A stretch of 64,000 nucleotides of DNA, taken from DAOUJW01 sp965218945. GTDB lineage: Bacteria > Chloroflexota > Dehalococcoidia > Lucifugimonadales > UBA2985. Shown here piece after piece: positions 54,210 to 62,231 of the stretch. The stretch lies in NCBI GenBank assembly GCA_965218945.1, contig OZ244718.1:868001-932000 (forward strand), given 5' to 3'. The notes under the pieces were generated by a model. It ran no database searches and had not been told where the DNA came from. It was given only the letters and a program-made list of their open reading frames with translations. Position 1 is the first letter of the stretch. The number at the start of each line of letters is the position of its first letter. Both the position numbers and the translations under genes were made by a program.

Positions 54210-55430
54210 TTTTCGGACGTGCATATAGGCGTCGAGAGCTACGGCTCCACCGACCCGGACACCGGCCTCAGCACGCGTCTCATGGACTTCCTCGCCACCT
54301 TCGGTGAGGTGGTGGACTTCGCACTGGGCAACTCCGTTGACCTCGTGCTCTTTGCCGGCGACGCCTACAAGAGCCGCGACCCGTCGCAGACCCACCAGCG
54401 GGAGTTCGCTAGGCGCATAGCCCGCCTATCCCGGGAGGGCGTGCCCGTCTTCCTGCTGGTGGGCAACCACGATTTGCCGCACATCGCCAGCCGGGCCACG
54501 GCCCTGGACATCTTTCCAACGCTCTCAGTCCCCAACGTCACCATCGGCGACCGCCTGGACACCTACATCGTTCACACCGCCGCCGGCCCGTTGCAGGTCG
54601 TCGCGCTGCCCTGGATACGTCGCAGCGCCTTCCTGGCCAGGGAGGAGACCCGCAGCCTCACCATCGACGAGATAAACCGGCAGCTGGAGGAGCGGGTCAC
54701 CACCATGCTGACCTGGCAGATAGAAGGCCTTGACCCCGCCATCCCCGCGGTCCTGACCGCCCACGTCTCTCTGAACACCGCCAAGACAAGCTCGGAGCAG
54801 TCCATGCTCCTGGGCAGAGACCCCGTCCTGATGCAGAGCGCCCTTGCCCGGCCTGAGCTGGACTACGTTGCTCTGGGCCACATCCACAAGCGCCAGACGC
54901 TCTCTCAGAATCCCCACATGGTCTACTCAGGCAGCCTGGAGCGCATAGACTTTGGCGAAGAGAACGACGACAAGGGCTTCTGCGTCATCGATCTGGACAC
55001 GACCGCGCCTCGGGGTCAGCGTCTTGTCGACTTTCGATTTCAGCCCGTCAATGCCAGGCGCTTCCTCACCATAGAGGTCGCGGTCGACGCTGACGAAGAC
55101 CCCACGCAGGAGACGATCAAGGCCATCGCCCGCAGGCACGTCGCCGACGCCATAGTCAGGGTGAAGATTACCATGCCCCAGGAGGTGGAGGCGCAGCTGC
55201 GGGAGAGCGAGGTGCGGGACGCGCTGGCGTCGGCCCACTTCGTCGCGCCCATAGTCCGGGACGTGACCAGGGAGCGACGCACGAGGCTGGGGGGCGCTTC
55301 GGTGGAGGGATTGTCGCCGCAGGAGGCGCTGCGACTGTACCTGGAGACGACGAAGGCGCCAGCGGAGAGGGCGCAGGTGCTTCTGAGCTATGCGGAGCGT
55401 CTCATTAATGAGGAGGCGGAGGAAGGGTAG
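54195..55430 (+). CDS. sbcD: Exonuclease SbcD, Mre11-type DNA repair nuclease
   Basis: A 411-residue calcineurin-like metallophosphoesterase of the SbcD/Mre11 group. Metal-binding motifs appear in order: HFSDVHIG (residues 5-12), FAGDAYKSRDP, LVGNHDLP, LTAHVS and LGHIHKRQ. With SbcC it would cut hairpins and blocked DNA ends. SbcC normally follows in the same operon; here the downstream region is repeats and an IS1182 element, so the partner is elsewhere or lost. The start ATG lies within the right 22-bp repeat. Confidence 0.93.
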   Translation: MRILHFSDVHIGVESYGSTDPDTGLSTRLMDFLATFGEVVDFALGNSVDLVLFAGDAYKSRDPSQTHQREFARRIARLSREGVPVFLLVGNHDLPHIASRATALDIFPTLSVPNVTIGDRLDTYIVHTAAGPLQVVALPWIRRSAFLAREETRSLTIDEINRQLEERVTTMLTWQIEGLDPAIPAVLTAHVSLNTAKTSSEQSMLLGRDPVLMQSALARPELDYVALGHIHKRQTLSQNPHMVYSGSLERIDFGEENDDKGFCVIDLDTTAPRGQRLVDFRFQPVNARRFLTIEVAVDADEDPTQETIKAIARRHVADAIVRVKITMPQEVEAQLRESEVRDALASAHFVAPIVRDVTRERRTRLGGASVEGLSPQEALRLYLETTKAPAERAQVLLSYAERLINEEAEEG

Positions 55431-55582
55431 GCTTTCCGTCGCTCCCGTGAAAACGGGAGCCCTTTCCGCCTCCTCTGGATACCCGTCTGCACGGGTATGA
55501 CGAAACATGCATCGCTCCCGTGCAGACGGGAGCCCACGCCCCACCACCCCTGGATGCCCGTCGTCACGGGCATGACGAAAAT
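55431..55582. repeat. Cluster of short hairpins
   Basis: Three inverted repeats occur in a row, GCTCCCGTGAAAACGGGAGC, then ACCCGTCTGCACGGGTATG-like, then GCTCCCGTGCAGACGGGAGC and CCCGTCGTCACGGG. Each has CCCGT or CGGGA arms around a 4- to 6-base loop. They are dispersed-repeat parts and may also stop sbcD transcription. Confidence 0.6.
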
Positions 55583-55598
55583 GTAGGGGCGGTTCGCG

Positions 55599-57251
55599 GA
55601 GCTTGTCTCACAGGTCTGGTTGGGGGATAAGGAAGATGGTCCGGCTGGGTAAGGCAAGAGGGTATGCGCCAAATGTAGGTATAACAGCCCACGGTGGGCT
55701 GAGTTTGCTCTTTGGAATATGCTTGGTCCGGGCCCCCCTGTTCCGTATACCCCGGTCAGCCCACGCCTTCCACAGGGTGCGCAGGTTGAAGGCCACCCCC
55801 AGCAGCGACCACTCGGCCGACACGTTCTGAAGACCCCGCAAAAGGAACCTCCGCACTCCCAACTGCTCCTTGATAATCCCGAAGACCGGCTCTACGAGGC
55901 CCTTCCTGCGCCTGTAGCTCTCCTTGGCCCGGTGCGTGAGCATCAACTCTCTGTGACGACGCAGTGCCCCTTCATGGGGACCCGCTTCAATGGCTCGCCC
56001 GTGACGACCATCTACTGTGCACACCCCAAAGGCAGGACACCTCCGACACACCTTCCCAGAGGAGCGGTACAGACGCATCAGCACCCCTCGCGTGCTCTTC
56101 ATCCGCGTGAACCGCAGACGCTCCCCATGGGGACACTCGTAGCTGTCCCTCTCCTCGTCGTAGATGAACCGGTCCTTGTGGTAAGGGTGCGAAAGCGCTC
56201 GTTGCTGCGACTCCGGCATCATCACCTGCTGCCCCCTTACTTCGCCTTCCTCCAGGTTGCTCCCCGAATGATAGCCTGCATCCGCCAACGTCACCTCAGC
56301 CCTGACACCCGTCGTCTCCTCCGCCACCTCCAGCATCGGAACCAACTGCGAGTGGTCGTTGGGGGCGGTCGTCACCGCCACCGCCGTTATCAACATACCC
56401 TTAGTCCCCGCTTCGCTCTCCGTGGGCGACACCATCGCCTGGGCGTTGTACCCAGGGCCTATCCTCTCTCGCCCCTTCATCAGCCGAGCGTCCCCGTCGG
56501 TGAGGTTCACCCGGTTGGAACCCTCATCCTCCTCAAGCTCCTTCATCGCTCTACGCACCCGCTCTCTCAACTCCATCTTCTCCGACAACTCCGGCGGCAT
56601 CTGTGCCGGTCCGCCTTCCCCTCCACCCTCGTTCTGAGCCTCCATATCCTCTATGGCCTTCTCCACCCGCTCCAGCAATCGCCTCAGACCTTCCGCATCC
56701 AGGGTCCTGTCCCCACTGGCGTTCGCCCACACCTTCGTGCCGTCCACCGCCTGCAGGGCCAACTCCACCAGTTCCAGACTCACAGCCGTCTTCACCGTTC
56801 GCTTAAGCAGCCTCCGCATCTCCTGCCGATTTCCCTTGTAGAACCGCCACAGGGTGTTGTGGTCCGGACACTGTCGCCCGCTCAGCCACAGAAAGGGTAT
56901 CTGTTCCCGACACGCTGCCTCCAGCTTCCGACTCGAACGCACCCCTCGCATGAATCCGTACAGCCACGCCCCAAGAAGCGCCCTGGGATGATAGGACGGC
57001 GCTCCCATCAAACCCCCATCCACGTCAATCCCCATTTCCAACCACTCCTCACGACTCAAGCCGTCCACGAACTCCGCTACAAATCGCACCGGATGGTCTG
57101 CCGGCGCCAACTCATCAAGACTGGGAGGCAGTATCCAAGATTGCTCTCGACCCATCGGACGCAGTGGCATATCTTTAGTCCTCCAGCGGCGGTTGTCACT
57201 TCCAACTATACCCTAACTTATTACACCCCGCCTGACTTCTGAGACAAGCTC
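55599..57251 (-). mobile_element. IS1182-family insertion sequence
   Basis: 1653 bp. The inverted ends begin GAGCTTGTCTCA and agree at 18 of 21 positions. A 4-bp target duplication CGCG flanks it (55595-55598 and 57252-57255). The target is the centre of a REP-like palindrome. Confidence 0.85.
55608..57170 (-). CDS. IS1182-family transposase
   Basis: A 520-residue DDE transposase. The N-terminal DUF772-type domain is seen in HPRALLGAWLYGFMRGVRSSRKLE (two parts), with the catalytic domain starting LQAVDGTKVWANAS, a coiled region near residues 165-210, TLADAGYHSG, a zinc-type CRRCPAFGVC block and the final Glu region RRKGLVEPVFGIIKEQLG. The frame is open to within 10 bases of the IS end, adding a basic tail. 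The element may be active. The opposite strand also has a long open frame, which is a shadow. Confidence 0.9.
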   Translation of the reverse strand: MPLRPMGREQSWILPPSLDELAPADHPVRFVAEFVDGLSREEWLEMGIDVDGGLMGAPSYHPRALLGAWLYGFMRGVRSSRKLEAACREQIPFLWLSGRQCPDHNTLWRFYKGNRQEMRRLLKRTVKTAVSLELVELALQAVDGTKVWANASGDRTLDAEGLRRLLERVEKAIEDMEAQNEGGGEGGPAQMPPELSEKMELRERVRRAMKELEEDEGSNRVNLTDGDARLMKGRERIGPGYNAQAMVSPTESEAGTKGMLITAVAVTTAPNDHSQLVPMLEVAEETTGVRAEVTLADAGYHSGSNLEEGEVRGQQVMMPESQQRALSHPYHKDRFIYDEERDSYECPHGERLRFTRMKSTRGVLMRLYRSSGKVCRRCPAFGVCTVDGRHGRAIEAGPHEGALRRHRELMLTHRAKESYRRRKGLVEPVFGIIKEQLGVRRFLLRGLQNVSAEWSLLGVAFNLRTLWKAWADRGIRNRGARTKHIPKSKLSPPWAVIPTFGAYPLALPSRTIFLIPQPDL

Positions 57252-57309
57252 CGCGAACCGCCCCTACGTGGTTCCAGATGCCGTCTGCGCGGAAGTGCCA
57301 TTGTCATCC

Positions 57310-57362
57310 TTGACACCCTATACGGCCTCTGTTAGCATGGATACATCGTATTACGATGTATC
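57310..57362 (+). promoter_or_regulatory. Promoter and large palindromic operator of the prenyl/hopanoid operon
   Basis: -35 TTGACA (57310-57315), 17-base spacer, -10 TAGCAT (57333-57338). Directly downstream GATACATCGTA-T-TACGATGTATC (57340-57362) is a perfect 11-bp-arm inverted repeat covering the start point. A repressor bound here would block transcription. The regulator gene is not in the window. Confidence 0.7.
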
Positions 57363-57445
57363 GAAACCAGAAGCAACGGCACTCTGGCCAGACCACTCGG
57401 CTGGCCCTTGGCGTCGCAGTCTCTGACGGCAGAAGGGAGCAAACT

Positions 57446-58495
57446 GTGGAGGCCCAGGGGAACCGCATCGACACAACTCCCGCTATTCTGCGCAAGTACC
57501 TGGACGGGGTTGAGGAGGCGCTGGACGAGTTGCTGTCTCCCAACAACCCGGACATGTCCACCATTCTCAAGTACCACATGGGCTGGGTCGACGAAAGCGG
57601 GAATCCCACTCCCCTGAGCCAGGGGAAGCGGCTGCGTCCCTCCCTCTGCATGTTCGCCTGCGAGGCCGTGGGCGGACTGCCGGAGCAAGCCCTCCCGGTC
57701 GCCGCGGCGCTGGAGCTTGTCCACAACTTCTCCCTCATCCACGACGACATCCAGGACGGCGACCTGCAGCGCCACCATCGACCCACAGTGTGGGCGGTCT
57801 GGGGCAGGCCCAAGGCGCTCCAGGCCGGAAACGTGATGCGGGTCCTGGCCGACCTGGGCGTTCAGCGACTTGTCGGAGAGAGGCTCGCGCCGGACGTGGT
57901 GGCCGGGTGCAGCCGTGCGCTGAGCAACGCCTATCTGGAGATGATAGAGGGGCAGTACCTGGACATGGACTTCGAGGGCCGGACGGACATAGATACCGCC
58001 AGCTATCTGGAGATGGTTGCACGGAAGACTGGTGCGCTGATTCGTTGCTCGATGCACATGGGGTCTCTGGTGGGCAGCGGCAGTGCCGAGACCGTACAGG
58101 CGATGTCGCGGTGCGGCCGCTATCTGGGACTGGCATTTCAGATAAGGGACGACTACCTGGGCGTATGGGGCTATGAAGAGGAGACGGGGAAGCCGATAGG
58201 GAACGACCTGCGGAGGAAGAAGAACTCTCTGCCTCTGGTGTACGCCCTGGAGAAGGCCGGCAGCGCGGAGAGGGAGCATATACAGTCCATCTACGCCAAG
58301 GACGAGGTGGACGACAGGGACGTCGCCTCAATGATGGACGTGCTGGAGCAGTTGGGAGTCTCGAGCTACGTTCAGATGCTTGCTCAGAAGCAGGCCGATC
58401 TGGCGCAAGAGGCTCTGGAGAGCGTACCGACCACGGAGCGCGCCAGGGAGGAGATGCAGGAGCTTGTGGAGTTCCTTTTGACTCGCCAGCGCTAG
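57446..58495 (+). CDS. Polyprenyl (farnesyl/geranylgeranyl-type) diphosphate synthase
   Basis: A 349-residue trans-prenyl chain synthase that elongates allylic diphosphates with IPP. The first Asp-rich motif is HDDIQDGD; the second is DDYLG in place of the usual DDxxD, as in several Chloroflexota and actinobacterial relatives. GKRLRPSLC is the substrate-binding segment. GTG at 57446 follows AAGGGAG; an in-frame ATG at 57356 adds 30 unconserved residues and would overlap the operator. It probably supplies FPP for the squalene genes downstream. Chain length is not certain. Confidence 0.88.
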   Translation: MEAQGNRIDTTPAILRKYLDGVEEALDELLSPNNPDMSTILKYHMGWVDESGNPTPLSQGKRLRPSLCMFACEAVGGLPEQALPVAAALELVHNFSLIHDDIQDGDLQRHHRPTVWAVWGRPKALQAGNVMRVLADLGVQRLVGERLAPDVVAGCSRALSNAYLEMIEGQYLDMDFEGRTDIDTASYLEMVARKTGALIRCSMHMGSLVGSGSAETVQAMSRCGRYLGLAFQIRDDYLGVWGYEEETGKPIGNDLRRKKNSLPLVYALEKAGSAEREHIQSIYAKDEVDDRDVASMMDVLEQLGVSSYVQMLAQKQADLAQEALESVPTTERAREEMQELVEFLLTRQR

Positions 58496-58647
58496 GCGGT
58501 CGTCCTCGCATGGTCTGCCCGGATGTGGCGTCGATGTGTGGAATCGTGCATAACCTGGATGGAGATGTTGCAAAACGTACATCGTTATGCTAGGGTACAA
58601 TACTATAGCTGCGGTATACCAGCTTTGGCAAGGAGACTGAGAGGGCA
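58496..58647. other. Gap with possible internal promoter before yjbQ
   Basis: TTGCAA followed 17 bases later by TAGGGT, near 58567-58595, could be a weak promoter. Within it, ACATCGT matches one half of the operator at 57340. Otherwise nothing is seen. Confidence 0.3.
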
Positions 58648-59091
58648 ATGAAAGCGAATACCTACTGTATCAAGATGGAGACAACAAAAGCGCCGGAGTT
58701 CGTGGATATCACGGACGGGATTTGCCGGTACGTCAAGGATTCTGAGGTGCAAAACGGCTTTGCCGTAGTGTACTCAAAGCACACGACCGCTGCTATAAGA
58801 ATCAACGAGAACGAACCCCTGCTCCTGAACGACATGACGGAGTTCCTGGAGAGGGTGGCGTCCCGCAACGGCCACTACCAGCACAACGACTTCTCCATCA
58901 GAACGGTGAATATGACCGAGGACGAGTGTCCCAACGGTCACGCTCATTGCCAGCATCTCTTGCTTGGGACCAGCGAGAACATACCCATAGTGAACGGTCA
59001 GCTCCAGTTGGGGACGTGGCAGAGGGTATTTCTAATAGAGTTGGATATGCCTCGGCCCAGGGAGGTCTTGGTCCAGATACTGGGCGAATGA
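58648..59091 (+). CDS. yjbQ: YjbQ/UPF0047 family protein
   Basis: A 147-residue protein of the UPF0047 family, a trimer with a His-rich metal-like site. Members have weak thiamine-phosphate-synthase activity, but the real role is uncertain. Family marks are GFAVVYSKHTTAAIRINENEP (two parts), RNGHYQHND, NGHAHCQHLLLG and LGTWQRVFLIELD. It stands between prenyl synthase and hpnC on the same strand, 12 bases before hpnC. Confidence 0.9.
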   Translation: MKANTYCIKMETTKAPEFVDITDGICRYVKDSEVQNGFAVVYSKHTTAAIRINENEPLLLNDMTEFLERVASRNGHYQHNDFSIRTVNMTEDECPNGHAHCQHLLLGTSENIPIVNGQLQLGTWQRVFLIELDMPRPREVLVQILGE

Positions 59092-59103
59092 CGAAAGGGC
59101 GAC

Positions 59104-59991
59104 ATGGACTCCCTTATAGCGGGCGCTCGCGGCAAGTGGAGCGTGGAGCAATCGTATGAGTATTGTCGAAAGCTCGCCAAGTCTCACTACGAGAACTTCA
59201 CCGTCGCCTCGTGGTTCCTTCCCAGGGAGAAACGGCCTCACGTCTACGCTATATACGCCTTCTGCCGCTTTGTAGACGACCTGGGGGATGAGTCCCCCGG
59301 AGACCGCCTGGGCCTTCTGGACTGGTGGGAGAATGAGCTTCGCAGCTGCTACTCATCTACGCCGACACATCCCATTGCGGTTGCGCTGCGGGAGACGATC
59401 CACCGCTTCGAGATTCCCCAGGAGCCGTTCCTGAAGCTCGTAGAGGCCAACCGTATGGACCAGAAGGTCAGTCGCCACGCCACCTACGATGACCTGCTGC
59501 GCTACTGCGACCACTCCGCCAATCCGGTCGGCCACCTGTTCCTCTATCTGTTCGGGTACCGTGACGAGGAGAGGCAGCGCCTGTCCGACGCCACATGTAC
59601 GGCGCTCCAGCTGACCAACTTCTGGCAGGACGTGCGCCGCGACCTGGACATGGGCCGCGTTTATATTCCCCAGGAGGATATGGAGCGCTTCGGGTACACG
59701 GAGGAAAAGCTGCACGCCGGGGTGGTCGACGACTCCTTCAGGGACCTGATGCGCTTCCAGGTGGACCGCGCCAGAGTCCTCTTCGACCAAGGCGCTGAGC
59801 TGGTGGATACGGTGGAGGGAGCCGTGCGTTTGGACATAGCCCTATTTACCCTGGGTGGTCTGCACATCCTGAAGGCGATTGAGCGCCGGAGATACGACGT
59901 TCTCAGCAGCCGCCCAACCCTGTCCAAGATCGCCAGGGCATGGCTTGTCGCAAGGACGGCTGCCGGACTGAAGCTGAAGAGAAAAATCTGA
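59104..59991 (+). CDS. hpnC: Squalene synthase HpnC
   Basis: A 295-residue trans-isoprenyl synthase of the squalene/phytoene type. In the HpnCDE route it turns presqualene diphosphate into hydroxysqualene. The two Asp motifs are CRFVDDLGDE and LTNFWQDVRRDLDMGRVYIP. Its opening resembles that of hpnD (EYCRKLAKSHYENF versus EYCRRLTKERAKNF). Placed directly before hpnD and hpnE, the assignment follows the usual order; the roles of HpnC and HpnD could be swapped. Confidence 0.88.
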   Translation: MDSLIAGARGKWSVEQSYEYCRKLAKSHYENFTVASWFLPREKRPHVYAIYAFCRFVDDLGDESPGDRLGLLDWWENELRSCYSSTPTHPIAVALRETIHRFEIPQEPFLKLVEANRMDQKVSRHATYDDLLRYCDHSANPVGHLFLYLFGYRDEERQRLSDATCTALQLTNFWQDVRRDLDMGRVYIPQEDMERFGYTEEKLHAGVVDDSFRDLMRFQVDRARVLFDQGAELVDTVEGAVRLDIALFTLGGLHILKAIERRRYDVLSSRPTLSKIARAWLVARTAAGLKLKRKI

Positions 59992-60021
59992 ACATCCCGC
60001 CATTGGGATCGGGAGACGTTC

Positions 60022-60894
60022 ATGGCCAGTGAGCTGGACCAAGCGTACGAGTATTGTCGTAGACTCACCAAGGAGCGCGCCAAGAACTTCTACTACGCCT
60101 TCATTACCCTGCCTGCTATTAAGCGAAGGGCTATCTACGCCGTCTACGCCTTCTGCCGGCTGTGTGACGACGCCACGGACGACTTCATTGAGGTGGAGGA
60201 GAAGATGCGGCTGGTGGCCGAGCAGCGAGCACTGCTTGCCCGCGCCTGTGCCGGCGAGCCTGAGGGACAGGTGTATGTTGCTCTGGAGGATACCATAAAC
60301 ACCTATAGCTTACCGATGGAGTATCTGGAAGAGGTGATCAACGGTGTTGAGATGGATATCTCCAAATCGCGCTACTCTACCTTTGAGGAGCTGAGGGAGT
60401 ACTGCTATCGCGTGGCTTCGTCGGTGGGGCTGATCTGCATCGAGATATTCGGATACAATGCCCCCGGCGCAAGAGAGCACGCGGTTGACCTTGGTCTGGC
60501 AATGCAACTCACCAACATCCTCCGGGACGTGGAGGAGGATATGGAGCGGGACAGGCTGTACATACCCCAGGAGGAGTTGGCTCGCTTTGGCTGCTCGGAA
60601 GAGGACATCTTCCTGGGAAGGGTTGACGACGGCTTCAGAGACCTCATGAGGTTTCAGGTGGAGCGCGCTCGGGAGTACTTCGTGAAGGGCAAGCAGCTTC
60701 TGCCTATGCTGTCGCCCAGGTCCAGGGCCTGCCCGGCAGTGCTTCACGGCACGTACAGCCGGCTGCTGGACCGCATAGAGGCATCCGACTATAACGTTTT
60801 TGGCAGGAGGGTGAGCCTCAGCACCCGCGAGAAGCTTGTGCTTATGGCGAGGCTATGGGCGAATGGAATAGCGGCAAGGGCCTCGGGAAGGTAG
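60022..60894 (+). CDS. hpnD: Presqualene diphosphate synthase HpnD
   Basis: A 290-residue enzyme joining two farnesyl diphosphates to presqualene diphosphate. The Asp motifs are CRLCDDATDDF and LTNILRDVEEDMERDRLYIP. The final helical part with YSRLLDRIEASDYNVF is normal. It overlaps hpnE by 40 bases, so the pair is translationally coupled. Alternatively phytoene synthase, but hpnC and hpnE beside it favour squalene. Confidence 0.9.
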   Translation: MASELDQAYEYCRRLTKERAKNFYYAFITLPAIKRRAIYAVYAFCRLCDDATDDFIEVEEKMRLVAEQRALLARACAGEPEGQVYVALEDTINTYSLPMEYLEEVINGVEMDISKSRYSTFEELREYCYRVASSVGLICIEIFGYNAPGAREHAVDLGLAMQLTNILRDVEEDMERDRLYIPQEELARFGCSEEDIFLGRVDDGFRDLMRFQVERAREYFVKGKQLLPMLSPRSRACPAVLHGTYSRLLDRIEASDYNVFGRRVSLSTREKLVLMARLWANGIAARASGR

Positions 60895-62231
60895 TAGTTG
60901 TCGGCGGAGGGCTGGCGGGTATGGCCGCCGCCTGCGACCTCGCCGACCGCGGCCATCCGGTGGTCCTGATGGAGAAGAGACCCTTCCTTGGCGGCAGGGC
61001 GTTCTCCTTTCCTGAGCCAGACACCGGCCAGGAGATAGACAACGGCCAGCACGTCTTTCTGGGCTGCTGCACGGCCTACATGGACTTCCTGGAGAAGCTG
61101 GGGGCGTTGGACAATACCCACATCCCTCCGAGGCTGGACGTTCCAGTACTCGGCTACGGCGGGAGGAAGGGAGTCCTTCGCAGCGTCAACCTGCCTGCGC
61201 CCTTTCACCTTGCGCCGTCTCTGCTGAGATACCCGTATTTGTCGTGGAGTGAGAAACTCAGAGTCCTTTATGGAGGTCTCCGCATTTATATGACCAGGCG
61301 TCGGGGCGGGAAGGGAAGACCGGGTGGGGAGACATTCGCATCCTGGCTGAAGCGTCATCACCAGACGGACTCGGCCATAGACAGATTCTGGAACCTCATC
61401 ATCCTGCCCACGCTCAACGACGACATATCAGAGGTGAGCGCCGATATGGGACTGATGGTGTTCCAGGAGAGTGTGCTCAAATCCAGGGCAAGCGCCGGTA
61501 TTGGCTACGCCAAGGTGGGTCTTTCGGAACTGGTCTCAGAGGCGACCAAGTCCTATCTTTCAGCCAGGGGAGGGGAGGTGCTGTTGGGCGCCGGCGCGAG
61601 GGAGATCGCGGTGGACGGCGACATGGTGTGCGGCGTCCAGACCTCGAATGGCGTTGTGAAGGGAGACTGGTACATCTCCGCTCTGCCTTCCTACGACCTT
61701 ACCGCTATGCTGCCGCAGTCCCTGGCGGACGGCGACTTCTTCTCCCGCGCCAAAGGTCTGTCCTACTCGCCCATCGTGGACGTTCACATCTGGTACGACC
61801 GTCCCGTAATGGAGGAGATTTTCTCCGGCTTCGTGGACAGCCCCTTGCAGTGGGTATTCAACAAGACCCGTATGTGCGGCGATGAGGGGGATTCAGGCCA
61901 GTACCTGTGCATCTCTCTCAGCGGCGCCTGGCAGTACGCGGATATGCCCAAACAGGAGATACGCGAGATGTTCCTGGATGAGATGAAGAGCGTATTCCCG
62001 CGCGCCCGGGACGCTCAAGTCGAGCGCCTGCTGATAGTGAAGCAGCCACGCGCTACCTTCCGCTCAGTTCCCGGCGTCGAAGCTCACCGTCTGCCCAGTG
62101 CGACGCCCATCTCCAACCTATTCCTTGCAGGGGAGTGGGTGGATACGGGCTGGCCGGGCACTATGGAGGGGGCGGTACGCAGCGGCCGGACGGCTGCCCA
62201 GGCGCTGTCCACAAGGGAGCAGTCAGGGTGA
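60855..62231 (+). CDS. hpnE: Hydroxysqualene dehydroxylase HpnE
   Basis: A 458-residue FAD-dependent amine-oxidase-fold enzyme that reduces hydroxysqualene to squalene. FAD site KVVVVGGGLAGMAAACDLADRG (residues 12-33, two strands), the EIDNGQHVFLGCC segment and the closing LFLAGEWVDTGWPGTMEGAVRSG (two parts) are characteristic. It completes the HpnCDE module; squalene-hopene cyclase is not in this window. ATG 60855 lies inside hpnD. Confidence 0.92.
   Translation: MGEWNSGKGLGKVVVVGGGLAGMAAACDLADRGHPVVLMEKRPFLGGRAFSFPEPDTGQEIDNGQHVFLGCCTAYMDFLEKLGALDNTHIPPRLDVPVLGYGGRKGVLRSVNLPAPFHLAPSLLRYPYLSWSEKLRVLYGGLRIYMTRRRGGKGRPGGETFASWLKRHHQTDSAIDRFWNLIILPTLNDDISEVSADMGLMVFQESVLKSRASAGIGYAKVGLSELVSEATKSYLSARGGEVLLGAGAREIAVDGDMVCGVQTSNGVVKGDWYISALPSYDLTAMLPQSLADGDFFSRAKGLSYSPIVDVHIWYDRPVMEEIFSGFVDSPLQWVFNKTRMCGDEGDSGQYLCISLSGAWQYADMPKQEIREMFLDEMKSVFPRARDAQVERLLIVKQPRATFRSVPGVEAHRLPSATPISNLFLAGEWVDTGWPGTMEGAVRSGRTAAQALSTREQSG

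Larger units (their letters stand above)
55583..57267. repeat. Palindrome split by the IS1182 element
   Basis: The left half GTAGGGGCGGTTCGCG (55583-55598) and right half CGCGAACCGCCCCTAC (57252-57267) rebuild a perfect 28-bp palindrome once the element and one CGCG copy are removed. Confidence 0.85.

Noticed and set aside
55719..57242. 507-codon open frame on the plus strand
   Set aside because: It is antisense to the IS1182 transposase, is Pro/His/Arg-rich without domain features, and is explained by the GC-rich composition of the real gene.
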